From positions 622,501 through 686,500 of the forward strand of contig PQWQ01000007.1 of NCBI GenBank assembly GCA_002943765.1: a DNA stretch of 64,000 nucleotides, given 5' to 3'. This document shows, piece by piece, positions 23,487 to 36,959 of the stretch (positions are counted from its first letter, which is position 1; the number at the start of each line of letters is the position of its first letter). The notes below the pieces were generated by a model. That model was not told the origin of the DNA. It was given only the letters and a program-made list of their open reading frames with translations, and ran no database searches. The DNA is from Psoroptes ovis (Eukaryota > Arthropoda > Arachnida > Sarcoptiformes > Psoroptidae). A program made the position numbers and the translations under genes.

Positions 23487-24630
23487 GTATGTGTCATTCA
23501 TATTCATTCATTTTTATTTATTTCCATTTTATTTCATTTGATTTATCTTTGAAAATGATCAGTCATCATTTCTATCTATTTTGACTAATTATATCATCAT
23601 AACATATGAATATTCGAGTACTTGGTCATCATCACTGATGTATGATCAATGAATGTGTATCCAAAAAAAATTCAAATTTTGAAATTTAAAATTTGAAAAA
23701 TTTAAAAACCGATTCATATTTCACCTTCTCTCTTATGGCTCTTCTTATTTAAGAATAATTTTTTTTTACCGCCAAAACATCTTGAACCCATATGACTTGA
23801 TACAATTTCAAACTGAAAAAATTATTTCATTTTTTTAAAATTGTCAAATTGAAGCACGATAAAGGCCATCATTATTCTTATCATTATTATTCATTCATTC
23901 ATTATCATTTACTCATTAACGAAATTAGCAAAAAAACGGGAATTTTCCTTGATTTTGATCTGGAAAAAAAATTCTTTTCATTTGATGCCGAACTCAATTG
24001 AATTCAATTTGATATTCCATTTGAAATTGAATTTCGCTAACAAGGCATCATTATTTATAAAGAAATTGAGCAGGAATATAAGCCGAAAATCAATGCAATC
24101 ATGATGCAAAATGTGTCATATTGATTCGATTTTGATATTTTTTGAAAATTTCAAATTTTAAAATTTTCAAAAATTTAAAAATTTAAAAATTTGAAAAAAA
24201 ATGAAATCAAATCAACACTTGAACACACTTCATTCATTCATTCATTGATGATGATATGACCCTATGTTGGTGGTTTTTCAAATGGCGAATCATTTTTTTC
24301 AGGGCATCTTTGATGATATTTCTTATGTTGTTGTATTCAATATTCGACTATCACCATTATTATTATTATTAGTATGCTATTATCGACTATTAAACATTTA
24401 TTTAGTTTGAAAAAAAAATATGTTTGACGATAATAATGGTTATATAACAACGATCTACGATAATGATGATGATGATGTGATGATAATATTTAGATATGAA
24501 TATATTTGAAATTGTGCATATTAGAATATATATTTAAATGAATGAATGATAAATGTTCAGTAATATACGCATTGATATCAGGCACAGAAATTAAATGAAA
24601 ATATATCTAAATGAATGATATCATATATTA

Positions 24631-24714
24631 TTAGGTTGTCCGAAAAGTTTTTGTCGATTTTCATGAACAAATCTATTCGATTAAGCGTCATGAACTTTTA
24701 GGACAACAACCTAA
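24631..24714 (-). mobile_element. 84-bp mariner-like MITE, subfamily C, copy 9
   Basis: Left TTAGGTTGTCCGAAAAGTTT, right end AACCTAA; TA at 24629-24630 and 24715-24716. The interior (GATTTTCATGAACAA ... CGATTAAGCG) matches the reverse complement of copies 11 and 14 rather than the subfamily-A core. A short duplication (GGACAACAAC) sits near the right end. Confidence 0.85.
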
Positions 24715-26412
24715 TAATACATTTAAGCATTTAATGATGTGATTCGAATGTGATGAGAAGAAGAAACTGAATATAAAATTTTGAATTCAAATTTGAATTC
24801 AAAATAAAAAATAAGAAACCAAAAAAAAGCCGGTTTATACTTTGAACAGATATTTATTTTCCTAATATATTTTTGACCATCATCATCATCATCATTATTA
24901 TTATTATCTGGTAAATTTATCTTTTGATATTTACCAGACACATATTTGTCAGATATTTAGCTTTGGTTTACCTGTGAATATATATTTATGTTCAATGTTT
25001 GTATGGTTTGAATAATGAATATATACCTGAGGTAAGGTAAGGTAAATATCATGCCTGTATATTTGTGCTTGAATCGAGCAAGCAGAAGAAATTCGGCATA
25101 ATCTTTAAGGCATTTTTCAATTTCTTTTGATTTTGTTGATTTCATTTAAATTTTTATTATCATTATTATTATTATTATTCGTTTGCTGATTTCAATCTTT
25201 TTTGACCATCAATTTTTCAGTGTCAAATGTTTTCAGTTGAAATAAGAAGAAATTTTTCAAAAAGAAAATTTTTGAAGAAAATTTAAAAAAAAAAAATTCA
25301 AAAACCAAGTGACAAGTAGAAGAGATGTTTATGTGTATATGAATAATGCTCAAAAAAATGAAAATAGCCAAAGGGTATTTTCATGTATTTATATTTTGAA
25401 GAAATGAATGGATGTTTTTGTGTTGATGATGATGCTGCAAAGCATCATTTAGGGCAGAATTATTTTGGTTTATTTGAAATTTTTAATATTTTTCGCGCTA
25501 TTATTTTCTATGAAGATAATAAAACCTTATTATCATTTGTTTTGTTTTGAATAATATCTGATATATTTTAAAGATGATTTGCTTTTTGAGAAAATTTTTA
25601 TTTTAAAATTTTAAAAATTCAAAGCTTAAAATAATCTTAATCAATGATGATGATGATGGTGGTGATTATCCATTCGATTCGGTCATTATGTCTTATGATG
25701 ATTTCTATTTTTGTGTTCAGATGTTTAAGAAGAATTTCAAAGGTTTTTGCCAGAGTTTTCAAAGAAGTCTCAAAGGGTTATGGGTTCTTCGTTTTTTTTT
25801 TCAATTTTCACAACTTTACTTTTTGATAATGTTGACAAAACATAATATGCCAAAGTGTGTTTATGACTATTGTTTTTATTTTATGCTCCACAAATACCAT
25901 TACGATCTAAGAAAAAAATTTCTTGCGATTATCTCACACACTCGGTAGACATTTGTAAATCAATTGATCAATTGATTTATTTCAGATTTTTAATCTGAAA
26001 TATTTCTTTAAATTCATTTGAATCTATCCATATGAATTTTGCCCTAATATGGATAGATTTAATTTCGATTTTTTGATGAAAATCTATTTCTACACAGCAC
26101 AGAGAGAATTTTGTCTTGAGATTTTCACAGCCTAAAACAAAAAATCATTCAGATAAACACAAAAATATTCATTCGTTTCGTATTTAATACGATTATCACA
26201 CGATAATCGTACACAATAAACTAATGAAATGAATGAAATGAATTCATAGAAAAATAAATAAACATTAAGGTATTAAAGGGATAGAAGAAATTCGTTGTTG
26301 AAAAATTGATGATCATAAATAAATAAATAAATGAATGAAAATTAACGAAAATCAAGAAATCTTTCAATTGATTGATTGATTAATAGTTTTTGTTTTTTCT
26401 CGATCATTATTA

Positions 26413-26492
26413 TTAGGTTGTCCGAAAAGTTTTTACCGATTAAATCGTAGGGAATGATAAGAAAATCGGCAAAAACTTTTCGGACAATCTAA
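26413..26492 (-). mobile_element. 80-bp mariner-like MITE, subfamily A, copy 10
   Basis: Left TTAGGTTGTCCGAAAAGTTT; right AACTTTTCGGACAATCTAA; TA at 26411-26412 and 26493-26494. Core CGATTAAATCGTAGGG. One of the best-preserved copies. Confidence 0.9.
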
Positions 26493-26914
26493 TAATACAT
26501 ACGATCCTATGCAAACACTATTCATTGATCCATTCCCTGCAATTCATACGAATACGAACGTGAATAAGTGGGAAATATACGTGTGCACATCCAACGACAT
26601 CAAGCACTCGATTGATTGAGAGAAATACACATAGAGTGTGTCTGTATGGAAGAAAAAAGTGTTCAAAAATTTAAAAATAATCAAAGGATTGATGTCAAAC
26701 TTTGAAAGATAATGATGGTATTGATGGATAATAATATATGCAAATACATGGAAATAATGATAATAAACTGTTTATTGCTTGTCATCATCATCATAATCAT
26801 TATTGCTGTGATTACTTGCTTGTATTTACATTTATTTATATTTTAAGAAACGCATACTAACATTCGATGAATGATAAATTTAAATGAATGAATGAATGAT
26901 ATGTATGGTAATGA

Positions 26915-26996
26915 TTAGACTGTCCAAAAAGTTCATTCCGCTTAATCCGATAGAGTTGCTCGTGAAAATCGGCCAGAACTTTACGGACAACCTCAA
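26915..26996 (+). mobile_element. 82-bp mariner-like MITE, subfamily C, copy 11
   Basis: Left TTAGACTGTCCAAAAAGTTC; right ACTTTACGGACAACCTCAA. Beyond about 20 bp the arms no longer match each other: the left interior is ATTCCGCTTAATC and the right interior is GTGAAAATCGGCCAGAA. It lies 420 bp after copy 10. TA flanks are degraded. Confidence 0.82.
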
Positions 26997-27493
26997 ATAA
27001 AATCAATGATATAATGATGTTTTTTGAATGAAAGAGTTTAATTCGTAGTTTTATATTCGTATTTTATTTGAAAATTATTCAAATTTTTCATGTTTCTAAA
27101 AATGTGTTTGACTGTGAATTTTGATTATTCAAAATTTTCAAAATTTCAAATTCAATCTGTCGACATTCAATTGATTCAATGATGTGATTTGATGCTTTGA
27201 GTGTTCATTTGGTGGTGGTGGTGGTGGATATGGCAATTCTAAATGATGATTTGAATATCTTTGATTTTCTTTATTCATTCATTGAATTGAGTTTAATTTT
27301 AATTTCTTATGTTCACACATACAAATAACATGTTTGAGATTTTCTTCGTTGAAGATTTTCTTCGAAGATTTTGAAAAGTCTTTAAGAAGTTTGTACCTTT
27401 GAAAAAGACTCTTTGGTGAAAAAAAAAAGAAATTTTTTCACTTTTTGAATCTTTGAACAACAACATTTCGATGACAAGGTCAACTTGTTTCTC

Positions 27494-27511
27494 GTGTGTG
27501 TGTGTGTGTGT
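27494..27511. repeat. (GT)9 microsatellite
   Basis: Perfect GT run; shorter CA and GT tracts follow within about 100 bp. Confidence 0.9.
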
Positions 27512-28399
27512 AAGTTTATGTATGTACAATTCTCTAGTTTTGCACATTTTCTAATTCGGATTTATTTACACACACAAATTTTCATGTGTTTGTGTGTGTG
27601 TTTTCAATCAAACTTTTCAAAGACAATACAATTGAATTTGTTTTGTTTTAAATTTTTGATTTTTTTTCGAGCAAAAGTTGAAATATTCGGACCATTTTTT
27701 TGACCCTTTTGGCTTGATACAATCATCAAGTATGGTCATAACCTTTGTATATTTCTGAATTATACGAAGATAATAAATGGCTGTATGGATGGTCTACGGT
27801 CACCAGTAATAAATAACCACGATGATGATGCAGTTTCACTGTGTTTACATTGTGATTTCTCATTTCACCATTTTGAATCAATCAATCAATCAATTTTGAA
27901 CCTTTTTTTCTTCCATAAGAAGCTATCAACTATAACCTGATATAAAAAACTGAAAAATGATTTGACAAAAAATTTGAAAAATGTTTTTCAAAGTAAATAA
28001 ATCATTTGTTGCTGATGATGACAAATTATAATCCTTTGATGGTGAATGGTGATGACTTGAATTTCTTCGATGATTTTTCAAATTGATAAATTTAGGACAA
28101 TTTCCAATCATCAGCAATCATATGGCAGTCTTATATGTCTTCAATGCTATCATATCATATGACATTTTCAATCAACGACGAGAAAACAAAAAAAGAAACA
28201 AAAATTTCCATTGAATTTACATTTTGATATGATAATACATTAGTCTTATTATATTAGTCTTATTAACCATGTAAATACTAGAAAAAATACAAGCAAAATT
28301 CAGGTGAAATTTAGGCATTTTTAGCCATTCGCTAGTATTGGTTATCCTTACTTGTATTATTTCTCAGATTAGACCTGTAAATATTACAAAAAAAACATA

Positions 28400-28479
28400 T
28401 TAGGTTGTCCGAAAAGTTTTTGTCGATTATATCGTAGGAAATTATGAAAAAATTGGTCAAAACTTTTCGGACAATCTTA
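28400..28479 (-). mobile_element. 80-bp mariner-like MITE, subfamily A, copy 12
   Basis: Left TTAGGTTGTCCGAAAAGTTT; right AACTTTTCGGACAATCTTA, slightly mutated at the terminus; TA at 28398-28399. Core CGATTATATCGTAGGAAAT. Confidence 0.87.
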
Positions 28480-28832
28480 TAGATTACCTTTGATATTTTC
28501 AATTTTTTTTTTTTTTTTTTTGCTTTTGTAAATGTCAATCATCTCGTATCGTTATATCGACTAAGATAATTGAACAACATTTTTCAAATTATCACAAAAA
28601 AAAATTTGATTGTAACTTGACAAATCACTAAATTTAACCATTGAATTAGAGTTAATCAAATCTAAAAAAGACTAAAACAAGCTTCGAATATTTATCAATT
28701 CGCATGTTTCATGTTGTTGATTTATCAATATCACACGCATACATATGTCAATACACACGAAAATGAAAATTGTCCTATGAGAAATATCTACTGAAAATTC
28801 GTAGAAAATTCATATCATCATCCATTGAAATA

Positions 28833-28912
28833 TTAGGCTGTCCGAAAAGTTATTGCCGATTTTCACATGATTTCTTACGATATAATCGACAGAAACTTTT
28901 CGGACAACCTAA
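28833..28912 (+). mobile_element. 80-bp mariner-like MITE, subfamily A, copy 13
   Basis: Left TTAGGCTGTCCGAAAAGTTA; right AACTTTTCGGACAACCTAA; intact TA on both sides (28831-28832, 28913-28914). The core TACGATATAATCG is opposite in orientation to copy 12, only 350 bp away. Confidence 0.9.
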
Positions 28913-29832
28913 TAGAAATAAATGCAGAAAAAGTTAAATTTTTTTTTCGTGTGCAAATATACAGATTTTACATCTTATCAATTGCTTGATGAATGTATTT
29001 GCAAACATTAAATGATGATGATGAAATATATTTTACATTAATTCTTCATAGTAATAATAATAAATGAGATAAGCGATAATGTATTTTGAATTAATTTCAT
29101 TTGAAATTCGTTGATTCAATAGTCCATAATGTATTTCATTGAATGGTTATGACAATTTCGAAGGGAAAAAAATGTGAAATTGATCAATAGACTTGTCATT
29201 TTATGTGAAAATGTTCGAGGTTTCCACAAGAATATTGGTCGAAATTTGCTCGTTTGTTGATTGAAAATCTTGACCAATTGACCATTGTTCATTTGATCAT
29301 TGATTTCATTGGTTTTAGTGATCGACTATCGATCGAAATTAATTTGGAAATAATTGATAATATTTGCCTTAATAATTGTGTTTAATAATTGTGATGTATG
29401 GATGATAATTACGGGGCATTATTATCGGAGAAAATTACTGTAAATATTCCCTGTAATTATTTTCTAACCCGTTTTTAAATCATTTTTAAATTATTATATG
29501 TATGTACGATCACAGGTTGTTTTTGAACAAGTAAAATTCAGGCAAATGGGGTTTTTCATTTGAAGAAAATTTCTATTTTCTTTGAAATTTTCAAATTTTC
29601 ACATCATTATTTTTTATTATCATTTTTTGTTGCAATTTTCTTGTATGAATGAACCGCATCAATTTTTTTTTTTCAATTTCTGCTTATTATTCATTCTTAG
29701 TTTATGAATATAAATGATGCTATTTTTTTTAAGGATGTTTCTATGTGTTCAAAGTTTTGACTTTGGAAAATTGTTTTAGAAATGAAAAAATTTAAAATTT
29801 AAATTTTAAGATTCAAAGACAATTTTCTCCTA

Positions 29833-29912
29833 TCAAGCTGAGCGAAAAGTTCATTCCGCTTAATCAATAGAGTTGCTCATGAAAATCGGCCATAACTTTC
29901 AGGACAACCTAA
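29833..29912 (+). mobile_element. 80-bp mariner-like MITE, subfamily C, copy 14
   Basis: The left end is diverged (TCAAGCTGAGCGAAAAGTTC); the interior ATTCCGCTTAATC, ATAGAGTTGCTC and GAAAATCGGCC matches copy 11 closely; the right end is AGGACAACCTAA followed by TA. Confidence 0.83.
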
Positions 29913-31239
29913 TATTTAATTTCAATGCAGCATCGACAACCTGTTGCATCTCATTTATTTTTATTCTCATTTTTTTTTTGTTTGAATTTTAAAATAAAAC
30001 ATGCGGCAGTTTTGTGTGTTCACAAAGCTTGTAATCATTAAAAAATTTTGCGATATTTTTAGCCGCAAATGTTCGTTGATGTGATTGTCGCCAACGATTG
30101 TCGTCAATAGATACGATGGGAATAGTTGTAAAACATTGTAATAAATCCCATTGAATATCTATCTTTTGATTACGGTTGTTTGTTGTCGTATTTTAAGACT
30201 TTATGCTAATGATGATGATAATAATGGTGTGTATCTATGATAAATTGTTTGTTGAGGATTTCCATTACGACCAACTGATGCATTCAAGTATTGCAATAAG
30301 AATTGAATAACCTTTTAGATTTTTTTTTCTATTTTGAATGATTTATTATTTAATGATTCAACGAGAAAGATGATGACGCTCGACAATTGTTTTTGTTTTA
30401 GATGTTTGATTTTCAAAGGGTTATACCCGTTAATACATGAAGATGAGCTTATGTTGTCTTAGGGTCGTCACTAACCCTTTTCTTCGGCCGAATGTTGAAT
30501 CAATTGATGAATGATTGGTCAATTGAAGTCGTATCAATAAAAACATTTGATTTCAATCGTGAATTTGAAACATGAAAATGAAAATTTTCCATGTCAATCA
30601 TTCATTTATTTTTCAAGTATTTTCAAATATTGAATTTATTGAATTGTCCTTATTATTGTCATTATCATTGAACGAATCATGCATCATCCCAATGTACATC
30701 AATGACAATGACACGCAATTTTTATTTATTTATTTGTTTTTTCAAAATTTATTTTTGATTTGACCGTTAACATTCTTTAGTAATCATTAATAATAACGAT
30801 GAATTGAATGAATCAATGGCCAAAAATATAATGTGACCAATGTAGTACAAGGTCAATAAATACCGTAGAAAAATGAATAGATATTCGTTGACCATTTCGT
30901 TTGAACGAAAACAATCATCGAAATAGACAATCAAATGATGATAATGATTATATGAGATTATACATTCATATTCAGTCATATGTCAATCATTATCATTAAT
31001 GATGATATTTATGTCATATTCTGGCGTATGCGGCTCATACAATCTGTGTGTGCATCTATCCATTGATCTTCCACAGATCCATGCATGCATCTATCCATGA
31101 TCTACACGCATACACGCATTTAAACGCTTAAACTACTGACCATTTTTACCAATGATCATTTCGATCAATGTGTATTGCCATTATTATCGTTATCATCATC
31201 AATTCTATGAATGATAATATCTTTAAATATAAATAAATG

Positions 31240-31510
31240 AAATAAATAAATAAACAATCATAATGATGATGATTGTTCGTAATAACGAAATGACGACATC
31301 ATTATCATTATTATCATTTCGTTCATTATGATTGTTGTCTTTGTCGTTATATCGTATTGTCGTCGTAACATCAATAATAATGATGACGATGATAATAATA
31401 AGAATAATGATAATAATGAAGATAATAACCATTGATGATGTTGATGATGATAATAATGAATCGAATAGAAATGAATGGATGGATGGAATAGAATAAAATG
31501 ATAACAAAAC
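31240..31510. repeat. Degenerate (ATG/ATA)n and (TAAA)n tract
   Basis: Low-complexity DNA of imperfect AATGAT, GATGAT and AATAAATA units that leaves several overlapping minus-strand frames open (31223-31592). These encode only Ile, Ser, His and Tyr runs and are not genes. Confidence 0.7.
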
Positions 31511-32007
31511 AAATAAACAAATACAAATAAACAAACAAACAAATCATGACTATTTCATTTCTCGTTTGTTCTATTTGATTTCGTTTGTTCATTTCGTCTA
31601 AATTACGATGTCATTCGCAAATATTTCAAATCTATGTTCTATGTAAATAAACATCGTTACTCTTTGGTAAATAAACATCGTTCATCACTTATCGTGTATA
31701 TCGTTAGTTTTCGGTAAATAAATAAAATTTGTCCATCATTGAGTCAATGATTGTAATGATGGTGTGTTGATGATGGTTTGATCATTTGATCAAAACAGAA
31801 TTTTCATCGTTTGTTTGTTTGAATATTTTCGACCAAAAGTATTCAATGAATGTACGATGTGTGTATGGTATGTGTGTGTGTATCTGTGTCCGCAATCGCT
31901 TACTATCGGCCGGTTATTAACAATCCCTGGTCGCTAAAATCGACTTCCATTTGGTCGAATCGAAATGATGATGGACTCAATGAATGAATGAATGAGAAAT
32001 AAATCGT

Positions 32008-32027
32008 CAATTGTCAATTGACAATTG
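32008..32027. repeat. 20-bp perfect palindrome
   Basis: CAATTGTCAA followed immediately by its complement TTGACAATTG, in intron 1 of Lim1. Confidence 0.5.
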
Positions 32028-32551
32028 CTTTTTTTTTTGTCCATTTTACTTCATTCATTTACTTCATTTACCTTAGTTTTTACCTGATTGTTTTCAATTG
32101 TTGTTTGATGTTGTGGTTGATTGTTGTGAAATCACATAGAAATGAATTGAATTGAATTGAAATTTCCATCATCATCATTTGTATTGATGATGATGATGAT
32201 GTTCTAATGTTCTGATGGTTGTCTGTGTACTCGTATATTTTCGTGGTTTTGATAGTTTGTTGATGATCAATTCGTCAATGATGATGATGATGATGAATAT
32301 AATGATGATTGTTTGTTTGTATTTGTATTGTATTGGATTGGTTTAGTTTGTTTGTTATGTTACATCATAATACTGACTGATAATGGCCATAATGATAATG
32401 ATGATGATGAAGATAATAATCAAAATAATGATCATTACCTGGTCAATAATGATTCATTCATTCATTATGTGATGAATCTCATTTGTTATTATCGTCATTT
32501 GGTTTTTTGTGTGTTCATTTATTTGTTTGTCTGTTGTGTGTATTGAATGTA

Positions 32552-32631
32552 TTGGGTTGTCCAATAAGTTCTTGCCGGTTATATCGTAGAAAATCATTGG
32601 AAAATCGGCAAGAACTTTTCGGACAACTTAA
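32552..32631 (-). mobile_element. 80-bp mariner-like MITE, subfamily A, copy 15
   Basis: Left TTGGGTTGTCCAATAAGTTC; right AACTTTTCGGACAACTTAA; TA at 32550-32551 and 32632-32633. The interior GGTTATATCGTAGAAAATC and onward is identical to copy 8, while the left arm (CCAATAAG) is intermediate toward subfamily B (CCCATAAG). Confidence 0.88.
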
Positions 32632-35600
32632 TATTTTCGAGTATTTGTATTTGATCTAAAGTTTTTTTTTTTTTTTTTTAAATTCAAAGTTTCCATTATC
32701 TAATCGTTACTGGTTTTGGTTGTTGTTTTTTTTTTTGTTTGAAAAATTGTGACTGGTTGCTTGGTTCATTTGTTTATTTATTCGTTTGTTTTGTTTATTC
32801 ATTATGACTTCAATTCAGCTGATTGATTCACTCTGATACATTGTTGTTGTTGCTACTTATGGTTGTTACGACCATTAAGACCATTATCAGTCGTTGACTA
32901 GTCGTTTGGCTAAATCGATTGGTCATTATTGTCATCAATTGTGTTTGACTGAATATATGGCCGGTTATTTGTGTCTGCTTTTGAATATGTCATTTCATTT
33001 TCGTGTCTTTTCGCGATTATTTTACTCCATTATTTTTCTGTAAATTTAACCGGATAAAATGCACTCGAATGTACGACGAATACGAATTAATGAATGAATG
33101 AATGAATATTTCCAGTCAAACAAATGATAATGATGATTATTATGACGCTATTGTCCATTGTCAACAATGGCCAACAATATTTTTATCAGTGTTTTTTTTT
33201 TCCAGTGTAAACAATGAATTTGACTGAATTTTTCGCCTTGGTTTTTTTATTACCTGAATTATTGAGTATTGAGTATTACCTGTGTGATATATGAGTCCTC
33301 ACATGATACACGAGTATTTAAAATTTTCGAAAATTTCAAATTTTCAAAGAAAATTTCGATCACCAAAATTGAAATTAAATGTGTGCTCGTCTATTGTCTA
33401 TGGATTATGTATCCAAAAAAATCGATTGTTTATTCAGTTTGTTTGTTTTCTGTCAATGTTGTTGTTTCATTGAATTTTGAATGTTTTTGAATGTATTATT
33501 TTCAATGTATATTTTGGCCGCCTGTCAAATATTTTCACTTGTCAAATATGACAAACAACAAACAAACAAACAACGAAAAAATGATGGAAACAAAAAGTGA
33601 AATGTGAACCAAACTAAGTAAACAAACATAAACAAAAATATGTGAAAATGATCTGTCAAATTTTCGAAAAATGAAAAAAATTTCAAATTGTTTTCATTCA
33701 TTCTGCTGATATACGAAACAATTGTTGTTTATTCAGCATTATTTGAATATAATACGTATTAGCTTATGCACTTGATGATCGATTGTTGTCGTATCATCAT
33801 CTTCGCAGTAGATAATGATTAAATCCGTTGGTATTAGTTGATATTTTGTCATTAAATGCATTTTTAAGATGATGTAAAACCTGGATAAAACAATGAAATA
33901 ATTTGAATATATTTACGAATGATTTACGATTAATTAATTGTCATTGCGATTTGTCCATACAATTTAATGAAAAATTGATCGGGTTTTTTTTCGATAATCG
34001 TCATTAACATTGTAACATATTTTGATGGTCATATCATCATAAGCATATGACCATTAAAAAATACTGATCATGTGATATATTTTGATTTGTAATATTTTAC
34101 CATCTTCGAATTGATGATAATAATTACAAAACAATCATAATCTTGAGATGTTGTCATCGAATGATCAATTCTAAGGCTATACATCTCGAACGATTCGATT
34201 GAAAAAAAAACAAATAATCAATTGAAAAACAAAGAGTTTTAATCAATCTTTGATTGATTGAAATATTATCAAAATAATAATAAATTTTAAAACTTTCATA
34301 ATCAAAGAAAAAAAAACAATAGATTTTATGAGGATTAATGCTTGATGAATTGAAGGTCATTTTGATCCTTTTGAAAAAATTTTATTTCAAAGATTTTCAA
34401 TGCTAAATCTATGACTTTCGAGCATAAATTATCAGATTATCTTTGATCATTTAAATCTTTTTTAAATTTGAATCAGATTTTCTCTGCTTTATTCATTCAT
34501 TTATTTCAATCTTAGGTAATTTCAAACGTAATGATAATCTCGATCTTTGATTTGAAATTTTGATTCTCCTCGTTGTTGTTCATTTGCAAATGAAATTGCA
34601 TCACTTATCCTCTTGATATAACACATCTGTACACATTTACATCTAGTGGAAAACAACAATATTCGATTGATTGATTAATTGATTGATTGCTGAAATCAAC
34701 TTATTTGATGAGTGATATATTTCTATCTGACTGCAAAATCTGTAAAGATGCAAATCTGTAAATGCTAAGATTTTCTGTAAGATTTTGTCGTCTTTGTATA
34801 ATTTAATTGATGAAAATTATCTTCTTAATAAGACGAAGAAGATAAAATGGTCAAAGATTTAAGATTGTCGATGACAGGCCATATGCAAACACGGCAGATC
34901 AATGTATGATATGTTTTTTCGATTTTAAGAAAAATTCAAAAATTTTAAATACCTGTGTGATTATAAGAAAATCAGTGTGCTTTGCTATGTAATGTGATGT
35001 CCATAATATGTGATGAAATGTAAATTTTTTAAAATCGAAAATACAAATCTATGGATGAATCTTTGAATGAATATCTGAATATCTGATAAATTACTTGTTA
35101 AATAAAGGAAAAATTTGAAGGAATTTGATGATTTTTGTGAACGAATCAGTCGTATGAGGTTCAAGGCTATAATCTTAGTGCTTATTAAACTCATATATTG
35201 AAGAATTTGGGGTAAATGGTACATGTCAATGATGAGGATGGCACCTGTGCATTATCTTATTTTAAATCCAGGATAAGAAAACCAGGAGAGGCTTGTGGCA
35301 ATCGAAATTTTTGAAATTTTTTTTAAGCACAAAAAAAAATTTTAAAAATTTAAAATGTCATTATTCAAATTGGGTAATCAATGGATAAAAATGACTTGAT
35401 GTTAGTATGAGTAAATTACTGACTGATGATTAGGTATCAGTGAACATATGACTTGATCAATCAATCAAAGAATTACCTAATGATTAATATGATGATGATG
35501 ATGATGATTAACCGGTCAATCAATTTTTTGGGCTTACCAAAAAAACTATCCTTAAAAATTGAAATTTATCAGATTAATTCAAATAAATTTTCAGGAATTA

Positions 35601-36959
35601 TAAATTCACTAATCACCGGTAATATATTGATAATTTGAAGTATAAATTCAATGAACCATCCAGTGAGCCATTCAATGATGTTCTCGAGGTATTAATCTGA
35701 ATGAAAATTTGAATTTTTTTTTTCGTTCAAAGAAAAATTTCTTAAAGAAAAAGTCATCCACGAGATGTATAGCCTTGAACAAAGGTGTTCAAAATAATAT
35801 ACGCCCATATAATTTGCATGTAGTTCAAATACTAATAATCAAATTGTTTCAATGAAACAATGTCGTAATGCTCATAGAAAGCTTTCTATATCATCTTATA
35901 ATTTTAGATTTATAATTATTATGTTCGTACTTTTGCAATTGTCGGTCAAATATGTTTGTAATTCTCACTATCTTCGACGATAATTATTATAATCATCCAT
36001 TGCAATAGGTGTGATTTTTTTTTCGGTTTTGTTTCATAAGGTATAATTGTCACTTTTGCCTTTTTTTACAATCAAAGACTAATACCTGGCTACCTGACTT
36101 ACTGCTGACCCTGCAAATAATTATTAGATAGACTCTCTCATAGACTTTTTAAGTGTTTTTCGCTGCTAAATTCAAAGATGTTCATATCTCTATTGAGCCA
36201 TAATATTCCCATTTATTATGATCAATGTTTATTATTATTTGATATTTGATGTTTCGCACGAATTGTTCACAAGTTTGTTTTCATATTTATTTTTATTTCA
36301 AAATTTAAAGTATAACCCCTCTCTGTAATAATAATAACATTTGACAATTGTATTTTGCGGTTTTTTTTTTGTTTTTTGAAAAACATTTCAAGCCTAAAAC
36401 CTTATATTAAATTATATGAAATGTTTTACATTTGAATGTTTCGATCGATCGATCGATTGTATCATTCCATATCAAAGATTTTTCATAAAAGATTCATATC
36501 ATGTGTTTATCACTCTCTCTCTCGTGTGTGTGCTTACATTGTATCTGCCGTGTGTTTGAATGTTTGTTGAAGTCTATCGTTGATATGTACGCGCAAACAT
36601 ACAGACATTGTTTAGGTTTGTGGCAGACAATTGATTGTGTATGAGTGTGTGTGTGTGTGTATGCATAAGGGTGTTTGACACATTTGATTTGAAATGTGTC
36701 CAAAAAAGTTTTCCGAAAAAGTAAAAAATACAATTGCAATTGTATATCGTATGTATTGAGATGATGATGATGATGACTATGGCTATGACTATGACGATGA
36801 TGTGTATGATGATGACAATTGACAAGTTTTGAGGTTTTCATTTTTTTTGATTTTTTTGATTTTTTTCATTGTTCAAAATTCAATGGGCGTTTGCATATGT
36901 GTGTCTAAATGCTATTGTTGTTTGGTTTGTATTTTAAACATTGTTTTATGAATGATGAC

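Noticed and set aside
28332..28538. Minus-strand 68-codon ORF
   Set aside because: It reads through MITE copy 12, so its sequence is the transposable element.
31223..31592. Three overlapping minus-strand ORFs of 73-103 codons
   Set aside because: All come from imperfect ATG/ATA repeats and encode Ile/Ser/His/Tyr strings.
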